From assembly GCF_037975245.1 (NCBI RefSeq), contig NC_092561.1, forward strand, positions 17,925,001 to 17,985,000: a stretch of DNA of 60,000 bases. The letters run 5' to 3'. The stretch's first letter is position 1, and every line of letters starts with the position of its first letter. The notes under the pieces are model-generated. The model did no database searches. It was not told the DNA's origin and saw nothing but the letters and a program-made list of their open reading frames with translations. This document shows, piece by piece, positions 12,257-23,044 of the stretch. Position numbers and translations under genes: made by a program. This DNA comes from Apostichopus japonicus (taxonomy: Eukaryota > Echinodermata > Holothuroidea > Aspidochirotida > Stichopodidae).

Positions 12257-12534
12257 TAGCGTTGTGGCCGAGTGGCTAATACATTGGTTTTATATATGAT
12301 CTCAGGATTGTGGGTTCGATTCCAGTTCTCACCATTATGTTGTGTCTTTGGGCAAGGCCTATTTATCTCGACTGCCCTTCTCAATCCAGGTGTATAAATG
12401 GGTACCTGTGAGGTAACTTAGACGTGTGCGCTGGATTCTCGGCAGCCAGCCTGATTACCATGGATTCAAAGCGCTTTAAGATGGTTATGCAATATAAAGC
12501 GCTATACAAAAACTAACATAACATAACATAAAAA
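12257..12534 (+). mobile_element. tRNA-derived SINE
   Basis: A tRNA-like head carries a box A (TGGCCGAGTGG, about 12265) and a box B (GGTTCGATTCC, about 12313) at normal spacing for an internal RNA polymerase III promoter. It is followed by a tRNA-unrelated body and a tail GCGCTATACAAAAACTAACATAACATAAC. The tail resembles the 3' ends of the LINE pieces at 7810-8030 and 11250-11760, as expected when a SINE borrows a LINE's machinery. It is about 275 bp and appears full-length. It is not a functional tRNA gene: the acceptor stem is not kept. Confidence 0.8.
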
Positions 12535-13004
12535 TTCATCAAGTACATCTACTCAGAATTTTGTTTTAATGTGGTAAGTCGCAATAAGCCGAAAATTGTT
12601 CGGAGATTAATAATACAGAATAGTGTCACTATAACTAATAGTAAATCAATAGTTACTACCATCAGTGACCAATGCCCAACCCCATCCCCTCTCGTGCTTC
12701 TTCAACCGCCGTCCCCACCTATCTTGCCCCGGGCCTCGGTCCATTGTCAGGACTCCCTATCCAGGACTTTTTGGGGCTTATATATGAACAGCTCGAATCT
12801 TTTTAAAAAATTGGGAGGAGGTTAAAGAGCCAGGGCACACGACGACCCTAGTGGTGCCAGTTTAACCGACACCCTGACCCAATTGTAAATATGCTCTCGT
12901 AGTTGCCCTAGGGACCAGGGTATATGATGAGGCCCGCGGGAAACTAAACTCGAAAAAAAGTCCTGTGTATCCGTCGCTGCCTCTATCCCCAATAGTTAAC
13001 GGCA

Positions 13005-13290
13005 TTTGTCCAGGGGATATTCGTCCGTGGGTATTTATCCAGGGGGTAATTGTCTAGAGGGTATTCGTCCGAGGAGGTAGTTGTCCGTGTGGGTAGTTGT
13101 CGGGGGGTTTTTTGTCCTCGGGGTAATTGTCCAGGGGGTATCTGTCCGGGTGGTAGTTGTCCTGGGGATTAATTGTCCGGGATGGTATTTGTCCGGGGGT
13201 AAATTGTCCGGTGGGTAATCGTTCGGGGGGTTATTTACTGGGGGGTATTCGTCCGGGGTATTTGTCTGGGGGTATTTGTCCGGTCACGAT
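13005..13290 (+). repeat. G-rich degenerate repeats (GGGGGTAATTGTCC-like)
   Basis: About 14-16 irregular copies of a ~18-20-bp unit occur: GGGGGTAATTGTCC, GGGGTATTTGTCCGG, GGGTAGTTGTCC and similar. The unit is the reverse complement of the C-rich repeats at 10515-10745. Repeated runs of 4-6 G make G-quadruplex formation plausible. The two blocks flank a 2.3-kb segment holding the 21-bp minisatellite, a LINE piece and the SINE. Confidence 0.75.
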
Positions 13291-13792
13291 ATCCAATAGC
13301 TAGGATAGGAAAGCAAAACTAACTACAAGTATTAGTGATAAAAAGCTTAATTAGTTGGGACTGAGATGGCAGTCTGCTATTTGCACAGTAGGCCTATATG
13401 GGCTTAACTGAATTGGAATTGCTGATTAAGAAGCCTACTATGCAACATAATGAAGTCCTTGTTCTCCCCAAGCAAATAAAGTGGAAGATTAAATGTTTGT
13501 GGAAAAGATATGCATCCTTTGTGAGGTAATGAAGCGATAAATTGTAATGCATGACGAGTTAAGTATGCACATGTATGTGAGACACCATGTATCACCAAAG
13601 ACATCTGAGGGAACTTGGAGATTGATTTTCAAGATGAAAACAATATTAAAATGACAGGAGAATGAGGCCATTTGTAAGTAGTCAACGATGTACCGGACAA
13701 TCTAGGACTTCCATTGAAAATAGTCAGAAAGCACAGAGAAATATATTTTTTCAAGTTCTATCCAAAGTCTGTTTGTTTCATTGAATTCTCAG

Positions 13793-13849
13793 GTAATTAC
13801 TAAAGATCCGTTTATTCCTTCACATAACGCTCATCACCAAGGCACAAAG
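13793..13849 (+). other. probable 5' UTR part of the first coding exon of the hydroxyacid oxidase
   Basis: A pyrimidine-rich tract and TTCTCAG acceptor end at 13792. The sequence from 13793 to the ATG at 13850 is open in the coding frame but shows no family similarity, so it is best read as 5' UTR of an exon spliced to an upstream non-coding exon. A coding upstream exon cannot be excluded. Confidence 0.5.
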
Positions 13850-14744
13850 ATGAACACATCCTTTGGAGCTTATTCTCTTGCTGAGATGGAACGCTTAGCT
13901 AAGGAAAAAGTAGAAAAGAAGTCGCCAATCTTTTGGTCATACATAAAGTTAGGTACAGGAGACAGGCAGACTTTCGAAGAAAGCTTGCGAGCCTTCAAGA
14001 GGTAAAGATGTGATAGATTTTATTTCTTTTTAATGTTTGTTTTTTTTGGCGTGATTTTTATGTTTCTGTTGACATTTCTAGCCTCAGTCGGTGAAAGATG
14101 AAACAGTAATATTTCACAAAGTTTAAAATCTACATATACATGTACAAAATGGAAGACACCTGATGAAACCGAATTGGTAGCAAGGATTGCTGTACAGTAA
14201 CCGCATTAATTTCAATTTGTATTCGTCATTTTGTCGGTTGTCCGATCAGAAATGTGACAACCACTACCATGATCACTCGGTTAAACAAGTTCAGCGGTTT
14301 AAGGGGCGGGATGAAATGACTGGATCTATCTTTTAGTTTTCGTGCCAGGAATATACCACATGTAACCTTTTCTTTTAACGTAAATTTTGACAGCCAGGCT
14401 AGTTAATATCATCCATTGATTTTGCAGATATCGCTTCCAGCCGCGTATTCTTTCCGCGAAGCGTCAAAGGAGCACATTCACCACAGTACTTGGTCAGCCA
14501 ATAGCCATACCAATAGGTATTTCACCAGTCGCCGGATACAGCTACCTACATGCAGATGGTGATGCGAACGCTGGTCGAGGTAAATGGTCGAGTTAGAACA
14601 CAGTAACCCATAACACAGAAAACTGTCTGGGAAGTACATACATTGCAGAATCGGAAAGATCTACCCGGCTATCATATTTTGTTCGTTAGTTCTCTTTGCA
14701 TGTTTGGGCCGATCCAGATTGACTTTCTTTAATCAGTTTATATG

Positions 14745-14788
<44 letters not shown>

Positions 14789-14909
14789 CACATATATATA
14801 TATACATATACATATATATATATATATATAGATATATATATACATATACACATATATATATATACATATACATATATATATATATATAGATATATATATA
14901 TATATATAG

Positions 14910-14940
<31 letters not shown>

Positions 14941-17900
14941 TGTGTGTGTGTATATATATATATATATTTGCTTGAAGCCACACGGAAGGTACTCATTTCA
15001 AAACATTACAGTGAAATGACGGAGGGTGATAGCAATGAAATCACTATTGGAGAGAACGAACACAGATGTTTATGTCTTGTTATTTCAAGGTATACATATA
15101 GGCTACATATCAAAGGGAGTCTAGATATTTCGTCCGAATACATTATTGCATCAATTTTTTCTTATTCTTTTTTTTTTGGCCTCTAACTGAGCAGCGGCAG
15201 CAAGAGCAGGCACCGTGAAAATATTAACTTCTGTAGGGGACTTGCCTATTGAAGATTTTGCTGCAATGGTACCTAAAGATGGTCATTATTGGGCACAAAC
15301 TTATCTATTTGAAGACAGGCGAAATACATTACACATTGTAAGAAACGCTGAGAGGCTCGGGTTCAAGGCTATTGTGGTCACGGTTGATTCTCCAGTAGAA
15401 CACAAGGCATCTGGTTCAAATCGGAATATGAGAGACTGTTTCAAGAATATTCATTTGAAGACACCGTAAGCATATTGCCATGTTTTCCCTTGCTGACTGA
15501 TTCAGATGTTTCAAATTGATTTTATATGATTGAAATGGATCGCCACCAAATTAAAGCCTAGATTGCTAACTTTCTTTGCTCTGTTACATTGTTTATAAAT
15601 ATCCTGCAGTCAGTTTTCCAATCTTCAAGTATCAAATGCAACTCCATATTATTTAAATATAATTCTTAAACCTTAAAAGTTCAACATTGCAATAGTCCTC
15701 ATATTCTGCAAATCATGAACAAATATATTTAATAGAATTATCCGCGATGGCGCCATCATTCCTTTCTATTAGAAGCATGCTGTGTCTGCACCTGTTCCAG
15801 AAACACAGTATCCCACTTCCGTGAATAAATTTTGACCAATTTATTGGTTTTAATTGTATGCAAAAACATTTTACTCCTTTGCAAAATGCAAGCCATTACT
15901 TCACCTGGTGATGAGAATCAGTGTGCTTACAACAATCTTGTCTCCTGTGTAGACTCAATACATTAACTTGTTCATAATATTGTCTAAACAGGTTTAAAAA
16001 CTCATTTATGTACAGAGGTACTCTTTCCTCCAATTTGTGAGTATTAGAGCTTTTCTTATCATCTTTCTACTCATTCTAGCATTGTTGGTGTCGATTAGAA
16101 ACCGTAACCAAGGCAGTCATTATGGCATTGTATTGGCATTGTATTCATCATATTTAGTAGAAGACCTGTTTTGTTTTTGGTGGAGGTCAATGTATTACTC
16201 AATTGTCTTTCTCTTCCAGTTCTGCCAATATCAGATACATCGGTGGTAAGAAGAGAGATTTTGCACAGCAGCATTCAGTAGCTGAACTTTGGAAATCAGA
16301 TCAACTGGCCCATAAAGAAACATTTTGTTTCGGAGATTGGGATGAATTAGCATGGTTGAAAAGCGAGACTAAGTTACCGATTGTTCTGAAAGGAGTACTA
16401 ACAGGTACGAATCTGGTAAAATATGACTAAAATGATTTATTCTATACATATAATTCTAGTTCAGAATGGGATGACTTAGCATGGCCAAAAATCGAGACTT
16501 AAGTTACCCACAATTCTCTAAGGAGTATTTATATATAAATGCATCCAATTCTCACTGATTCTGACATTATGATTTAATAAATGAACGGATGATATATATA
16601 TATGTTGTAGCCATTTTTGAGATATAACCCTCTAAATATGTAATGCTCATAATGTAAAGTTGCTGACTCTCCAGTAAAACATGGCATTACGTAACATGTT
16701 TACGATGCATTACATATTTAAAGAACTAGCATCATAGAATGACATGGCTGCTCTGTTCCTTTCATGAAGATTAAATAATATATTTTGATTTCATGATTAC
16801 AATTTATGAAACAATATATTGACAACATTACAAATTAGGCCTGCGTCATTATTGTACCCCCAGGACTCCCAGGAGCATTCATGACATTTCGTGTACTTGA
16901 GAACTGAATATCATGTAAACCGGAATAGCTATACAATATCGATACTAACTTTTTTTAATTTATTTATTTGTTTTGCCACAAAAGTACAAAGTGGAGGGAA
17001 GTCTTCCATAAAGCTTAAAAGCTTAACAATGTGGAAGACTCCCTGAAGAAAGAAAAGAAAAGAAAAGAAAAAAACAAAACAAAACAAAAGAAAATATATA
17101 TATGTGTATAAATACATATACATAGATATAAGTACAAATTAAATGTTCAATATATATATATAGTAATTACATACAGGTATAATTTAGTTTTATTCAGTAA
17201 CTAGCTATTATTTCCTTACAAAACTACTTCTTAAAGGATGTGACTGACTTTTTACTCTTTAAATCGTTCGTTAGAAGATTCCATGTTTTTGTTGCACGGT
17301 TTTGTAGGCTTAAAGCTCCAATGGTGGTATTGTAGAGATTACAGTGGGCATGATTAGCATGCCTCGTGTTATTATTATGTACATCTCTGTTACTGGTTAA
17401 AAAATTGTCAAAGGCAGCTGGTAGTAATCCATTCCAGGTCTTGTAGGCAAATAATGCAAGCTTAACTTTAATGAGATCGTGCAATTTTAGTAAGTTGAGT
17501 TTCTTAAATAGGGGACTGGTGTGCTCACGTGGGGCTGAGTGTGTTATGTGGCGAATGGCTGCCTTCTACATGAAGTCATCCTTTAAAGACAAGAAGAAGA
17601 CTCCTTCTTGAACCGTTTAGGTTTATTAAACCTAATCGTGAAGAGAAAGCTGACTGAGATATACTTCAAACATGCAACATGTTATGTACATTGACATGCA
17701 GCTATTCCCACTGTATCTTGGGTCTGATGAAGTTATGTACATTGACATGCAGCTATTCCCACTGTATCTTGGGTCTGATGAAGTTATGTACATTGACATG
17801 CAGCTATTCCCACTGTATTTTGGGTCTGATGAAGTTATGTACATTGACATGCAGCTATTCCCACTGTATCTTAGGTCTGATGAAGTTATGTACATTGACA

Positions 17901-20900
17901 TGCAGCTATTCCCACTGTATCTTGGGTCTGATGAAGTTATATTCATTGACATGCAGCTATTCCCACTGTATCTTAGGTCTGATGAAGTTATGTACATTGA
18001 CATGCAGCTATTCCCGCTGTATCTTGGGTCTGATGAAGTTATGTACATTGACATGCAGCTATTCCCACTGTATCTTGGGTCTGATGAAGTTATGTACATT
18101 GACATGCAGCTCTTCCCACTGTATCTTGGGTCTGATGAAGTTATGCACATTGACATGCAGCTATTCCCACTGTATCTTGGGTCTGATGAAGTTATGTACA
18201 TTGACATGCAGCTATTCCCACTGTATCTTGGGTCTGATGAAGTTATGTACATTGACATGCAGCTATTCCCACTGTATTTTGGGTCTGATGAAGTTATGTA
18301 CATTGACATGCAGCTATTCCCACTGTATCTTGGGTCTGATGAAGTTATGTACATTGACATGCAGCTATTCCCACTGTATCTTAGGTCTGATGAAGTTATG
18401 TACATTGACATGTAGCTATTTCCACTGTATCTTAGGTCTGATGCGGATATATAAAGTCTATCTTTAATTTCTGTCTTTCATGTCAGCTGATTCTGCACGC
18501 AAGGCAGCAGCTTTCGGTGTTGCTGCTATTCTTGTTTCTGCCCACGGAGGACGTCAGTTAGATGGATCTCCTGCACCAGTAAGGTTCATACATTTATCAT
18601 AAGCTTATGTTTAGAAGCTTTAATCGATCTAGGAATAAAGTTTGTACCAAACACTTGATTAGTCTAGGGAGCAGGATGTCTTAACCACACAGACATAACC
18701 ATAGTCTGGAAAATACTGCAACGTTTCTCTACGCGGTTTGAGGTGGTGTTCTCTTACCGGTCTCCATACAATCAATTCATGCACTTCAATCTACTAAGCC
18801 TATCAATTTTTTAACACTGCGCATTCCGAATGCTTACAACTAGATATCTTCAGTGTAAATTCCATCCGCTAGAATCTCTTTCATAGGGGCTCGAGGTAAA
18901 TTCTTTAAGAACACTGCATCCTGTTAAATTGGCCATGACATGTTGCTTGAGGTTACCTCCTTTTTGTACAAGTCTTTCTTACGAGTGCCTTCGCTTTCAC
19001 AGGTTCTCAACCAAATGTGTTTGCATAGTGAAAGATTCATCGATTCACCAGATGTCGGAATAAGCCACTATGTTCATATGTGCGAAAAATTTCCTTGATA
19101 ATTATATCCTTTTCCATCATTTAATAAGGGACTCTTACTTTACTTTATTCATTACTTTATTCATTCTTAATTCATACTTTACTTAGCTCGAGGCATTGCC
19201 AGAAATCGTTGATGCCTTGAAGGACACAAAGCTGGAAGTGTATATGGACGGAGGGATTCGTACCGGAAATGACGTTGTGAAAGCACTGGCTCTTGGTGCA
19301 AGAGCCGTTTTCATTGGCCGTCCTGCCTTATACGGTTTAGCAGTCAATGTAAGTAAGATAAAGAGTTAATTCATACGTCAAACTATAGATGCATACATTG
19401 ACAAGGCAAATATAATCAGGCTGTTACAAAGATGCAGTTATATTTTTCTTGTAATTTTGCAAATATTGGACCAATAGCGTTTGCTCATTGCAATCGTGTT
19501 GATCATGTTGTTTTATTCTGTCTTCTCTGAGTTGTATGAGCAATTAAATTTAAGATGAAAAGTATTGGAAAATAGTTAATAATGATCGAAAATCATGGTT
19601 CAATATCCGTTTCAGATTTTTTTTCTCTCTAAAGCATCTACTTAAGGAGAGTATTAATTTTGAAGTTATCACTATAGACACTTTCAGGTATTATTAGAAA
19701 AGCATAATGAAACTATTGTAATAAGTATTAAGATTTATTTGACAAGTATATATCACCCTCTCTGAAAGTTGGAATTTCGAAGCTGACGTATCAGCGTAGT
19801 CACTCTTATCTGAACATGATCGACTCTTCGTTGAATAATGTGTTTAGTTTCTACTTTCAGTGATATTCAACAAATATATAAAACTATGCACAAACATGTA
19901 AATTGGCAGCTGAACAGCATAAATTATTTCACGTTGGAAGATATCGACTTCATAATAATTATAGACAAAACTCTTCTGATTTGTCTTCAACACCATGAAT
20001 TGTGGTACCAATGCTCATCGTAACCTATGTAGTAAAGTTGGCGTATGTGTGTGTGTGTGAAGAACCAAACGTTTCATAGTTTCCATCCTTGACATATTAG
20101 GTTTGTCACACTACATTCATACAATCAGCCATGTTTTTTTTTTGTGTGTGTGCATATCATGAATATTAATCAATAACATGATCTTCTTCATCGAATATCT
20201 CTAGTATAGTATGTTTAATTAGCTTTATACATATATGCTTGGATAATACAATGTAAGTACAATAGATAGATACAATACATTCTTATAAGATCATAACATT
20301 TGACATCATTAATATCTATGCATGTATCTCTTTTCACACGATGTCACTAAAAAAAAAACTTTGTCAACAGGATAAGGGATTTCTAGTACAATAACTTCCT
20401 TTATATGTTGACGCATTAGTCATATAGTCACCATCCCTCTTTTGGTGTGCACAAGTTCATGAATATTTATCATGTACGGCTTACCACTGTATGAATTTGT
20501 TTGGGCATCGGAACCAATAAACGTGTTCGTTTTCTGGTTAATTTTCATTAGGGAGAGGATGGTGTATATCAAGTACTAAAGATCTTAGAGAAAGAGTTGA
20601 CAATTTGTATGTCATTATGCGGTAAGTCTCTTTTTAATAATTGATAGAAATATATATGTTATTGTATATTTGTTATAGTATATCATGCTACAAATACCAC
20701 GGAAGTTAAATTGACTACTTATACGTTATTCAACATATTCTGGTGTTTGGGTAGTGACTGAAGTTTACATATACATCTTAACGTTGACTATTGCCTTATG
20801 ACTGAACATTTGCAGTATTTCGATCCAACTTACAGCCTATTATACCATGGTTAGAACAAGCATGATAATCATCATAGTATATAAGACAACTTCAGAAAGC

Positions 20901-21237
20901 TTTTTTTTAAAGGTTCCTCTTACTAACGCGGGGTCAATGGCAAGGTGTAAATGTTTACCACGCCTTTACCCCTCCGCCAACACACCCTCACCTACACGGC
21001 AGTTTGCCTTAAAGTCCCTTGACCCAAACCCTCTTCTTTATGAAACCCTGGAGCTAATGACTGTGGGGCTAATCTGTTGAATTATGTCGATAGTTTCATC
21101 ATCTATTATAGAAACTTTTAATCCGTTTATTATTGAACACTGATTTATTCTTGTTTTCTCATTCAGGTTGTTCATCGTTGCAAGAATTAGACCGGTCGCT
21201 TGTTAAGCATGAATCTGAATTTCACGCAAAACTGTGA
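13850..21237 (+). CDS. HAO1: 2-hydroxyacid oxidase (glycolate oxidase type), 9 coding exons, 399 aa
   Basis: FMN-dependent oxidase of the glycolate/L-2-hydroxyacid oxidase family, which converts 2-hydroxyacids to 2-oxoacids plus hydrogen peroxide in peroxisomes. Exons: 13850-14001, 14428-14579, 15195-15465, 15992-16036, 16220-16404, 18487-18578, 19187-19348, 20552-20621, 21167-21237. All junctions are GT/AG and the frame closes at 1200 nt. Family landmarks: Tyr31 and Tyr138 (substrate tyrosines), Lys264 in VLKGVL, catalytic His288 and Arg291 in [12 protein letters not shown]-phosphate segment [10 protein letters not shown] (319-328) and [14 protein letters not shown] (to 345). The C-terminus is AKL, a type 1 peroxisomal signal. 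Human HAO1 is 370 aa; this one is longer mainly in the lid region (exons 4-5). Oddities: the usual Asn before the catalytic His is Ala, and the Trp of the SSWATSS loop is Val. The acceptor at 13791-13792 implies an upstream 5' exon, and the frame is open back to it, so additional N-terminal coding sequence is possible. The gene symbol is by family resemblance, not proven orthology. Confidence 0.92.
14743..14966. repeat. (TA)n microsatellite in hydroxyacid oxidase intron 2
   Basis: About 220 bp of TA with interspersed TACATATACACATATATA and a TG run. ORFs of Tyr/Ile across it are artefacts. Confidence 0.9.
17190..17600 (-). mobile_element. LINE reverse-transcriptase 3' fragment in hydroxyacid oxidase intron 5
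   Basis: The reverse strand reads [20 protein letters not shown], then [33 protein letters not shown], and [20 protein letters not shown]. This matches the C-terminal blocks of non-LTR retrotransposon ORF2 (HS...HT.PLF..L.IL...; NTR...; ...WN.LP..IK....FK). It is 5'-truncated and antisense to the host gene. Confidence 0.75.
17679..18450. repeat. 51-bp minisatellite, about 15 copies, in hydroxyacid oxidase intron 5
   Basis: Unit of 51 bp containing GACATGCAGCTATTCCCACT, GTATCTTGGGTCTGATGAAG and TTATGTACATT, highly homogeneous (a few SNP variants such as CTTAGG for CTTGGG). Because 51 = 17 codons and the unit lacks stops in several frames, ORFs of 247-262 codons exist on both strands. It ends about 40 bp before exon 6. 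It is non-coding in the oxidase gene model. Confidence 0.93.
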
Positions 21238-21430
21238 TGACATTATGAACCATATCGCTCATCTCATATCTGACATTCGGTTCGGTGGAGGTGTTTCGAG
21301 ATGCACACACCAAGTTGAATTTTTTTAACAGATATGTCGAGAATGCGAACACATTTCGAGTAGTACAGTGACGTTTGTGCCTAGAATTCGTGATTATGGG
21401 CAACTCTATGAGGCTGCATCGATAAAGTTT

Positions 21431-21436
21431 AATAAA
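21431..21436 (+). terminator. polyadenylation signal of the hydroxyacid oxidase gene
   Basis: AATAAA about 195 bases after the TGA at 21235-21237. It is the first canonical hexamer downstream of the stop codon. Confidence 0.55.
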
Positions 21437-21783
21437 TGACAAGTTCATAACGGGACTTACAGAAGATACAGACATGTTCACCCGTCGATATTCGATAGTA
21501 AATGCTTAATTAAAACATAAACAAATGATTTTTCGAACCATTTGCGCACCCCTTGGAGTGCAACTATTTTATGAGTATCTGTAGTTTCATCTTTAACCAC
21601 GTGGAACTTGGCATAGCTTGCGATGACTGTTATCTTTTTCATTTTTCTTGTATGAGGAAGTTGTGTTCCAGTATTATTGCTGAAACACATGATAGCATGT
21701 TTTTGCATTTAAGTTAATATCACAAACTCTTCGTTGTGGTTTCTAAAAAAGACCAATGCCGCCTGCTACGAATGATGTTTGTT

Positions 21784-22187
21784 TGACATACATCTATGAA
21801 ATATATCTATGACATATATCTATGAAATATATCTATGACATAGGTCTATGACATATATCTATGACATATATCTATGACATATATCTATGACATATATCTA
21901 TGACATATATCTGTGACATATATCTGTGACATATATCTATGAAATATATCTATGAAATATATCTATGAAATATATCTATGAAATATATCTATGAAATATA
22001 TCTATGAAATATATCTATGAAATATATCTATGAAATATATCTATGAAATATATCTATGAAATATATCTATAAAATATGTCTATAAAATATGTCTATGAAA
22101 TATATCTATGAACTATATCTATGAAATATATCTATGAACTATATCTATGAAATATATCTATGAAATATATCTATGAAATATATCTAT
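21784..22187. repeat. 13-bp tandem repeat, about 30 copies
   Basis: Unit TATCTATGACATA with the variant TATCTATGAAATA. The first third is mainly the GACATA form and the rest mainly GAAATA. It lies between the hydroxyacid oxidase gene and channel gene A. Confidence 0.9.
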
Positions 22188-22189
22188 AT

Positions 22190-23040
22190 CATTTTACTAT
22201 TCCATACAACCCCTAAACCAGTGGGACACGTATAATACAACTTTATTCGGTTACTGAAGGAATTTTTGTTGGAGCTAAACAGAGCGACAAAGTATTGTTG
22301 TAAATAGCTTCGCTTGCTTAGGACGAAATTGCCTTATCGCAGCTTTGAAAAACGACATTTGGGCCATTGTCACTACTTTGATTTTGTTAGCATTTACCAT
22401 TACTCTACAAAAACATCCGTGATGTAACTTGGTTCTTAATCTTTTCTGACGCGAATATATTAAGTTCAAACTTATTGAAATCCCCATCCACCGGTATATG
22501 ACATCTAACAGAAATATTTATTTAAATGTTTCACGTGACGAAAATCCAAACATAGAAAGGGAAATTGTTTATTCATGATTGAAATTCTACGTCGTGTCGA
22601 CATAACACCAGGTCATTAATGTCAAGTCCTCTTTACGCATATTGCTTTTATTATTATGAGTGCACCAATTCTTAATTAACTGTTCTAATTCTCAACGTAA
22701 GTGTTACGTTGGTTCTATGCCATTACAATACCAATAGTACAGATATACGAACAAAGTATATCTGTAATGTAAGTCTGTCTCTGCAGACGTAATAATCAAT
22801 CCTTTTAATGACCTCTTTCATAAACAGTCTCTGTTGTTCTACAAATGTGAAGGTAACCACTTTCGATACTACCAAAATTAAACGACAAGGAAACTCGTCG
22901 TCAAATTTTGAAAGACTTGTTCTTCTGCTATCGATAGAGAGTATTGCTTTGTGGCGCCAAAATTGTTTTATTTTTAGATCGGCCTTCGTTCGGTTTATTG
23001 CTTTGCATTGTAATATACCAGCACAGTACATAAACTGTAC
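22190..23040. other. intergenic, probable 5' flank of channel gene A
   Basis: No gene is recognised. The frame of gene A's first exon is open upstream to about 22808, but the sequence before the chosen ATG (23045) does not look like a secreted-protein N-terminus. No TATA box or other promoter element stands out. Confidence 0.3.
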
Positions 23041-23044
23041 AGCA

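Noticed and set aside
12257-12335. A functional tRNA gene
   Set aside because: Boxes A and B are present but the acceptor stem does not pair properly, and the sequence continues into a SINE body and tail.
14704-15186. Tyr/Ile-rich ORFs
   Set aside because: Translations of a (TA)n tract in an oxidase intron.
17632-18467. Repeat proteins of 247-262 residues on both strands
   Set aside because: They arise from a 51-bp minisatellite lying inside an intron between two verified oxidase exons.
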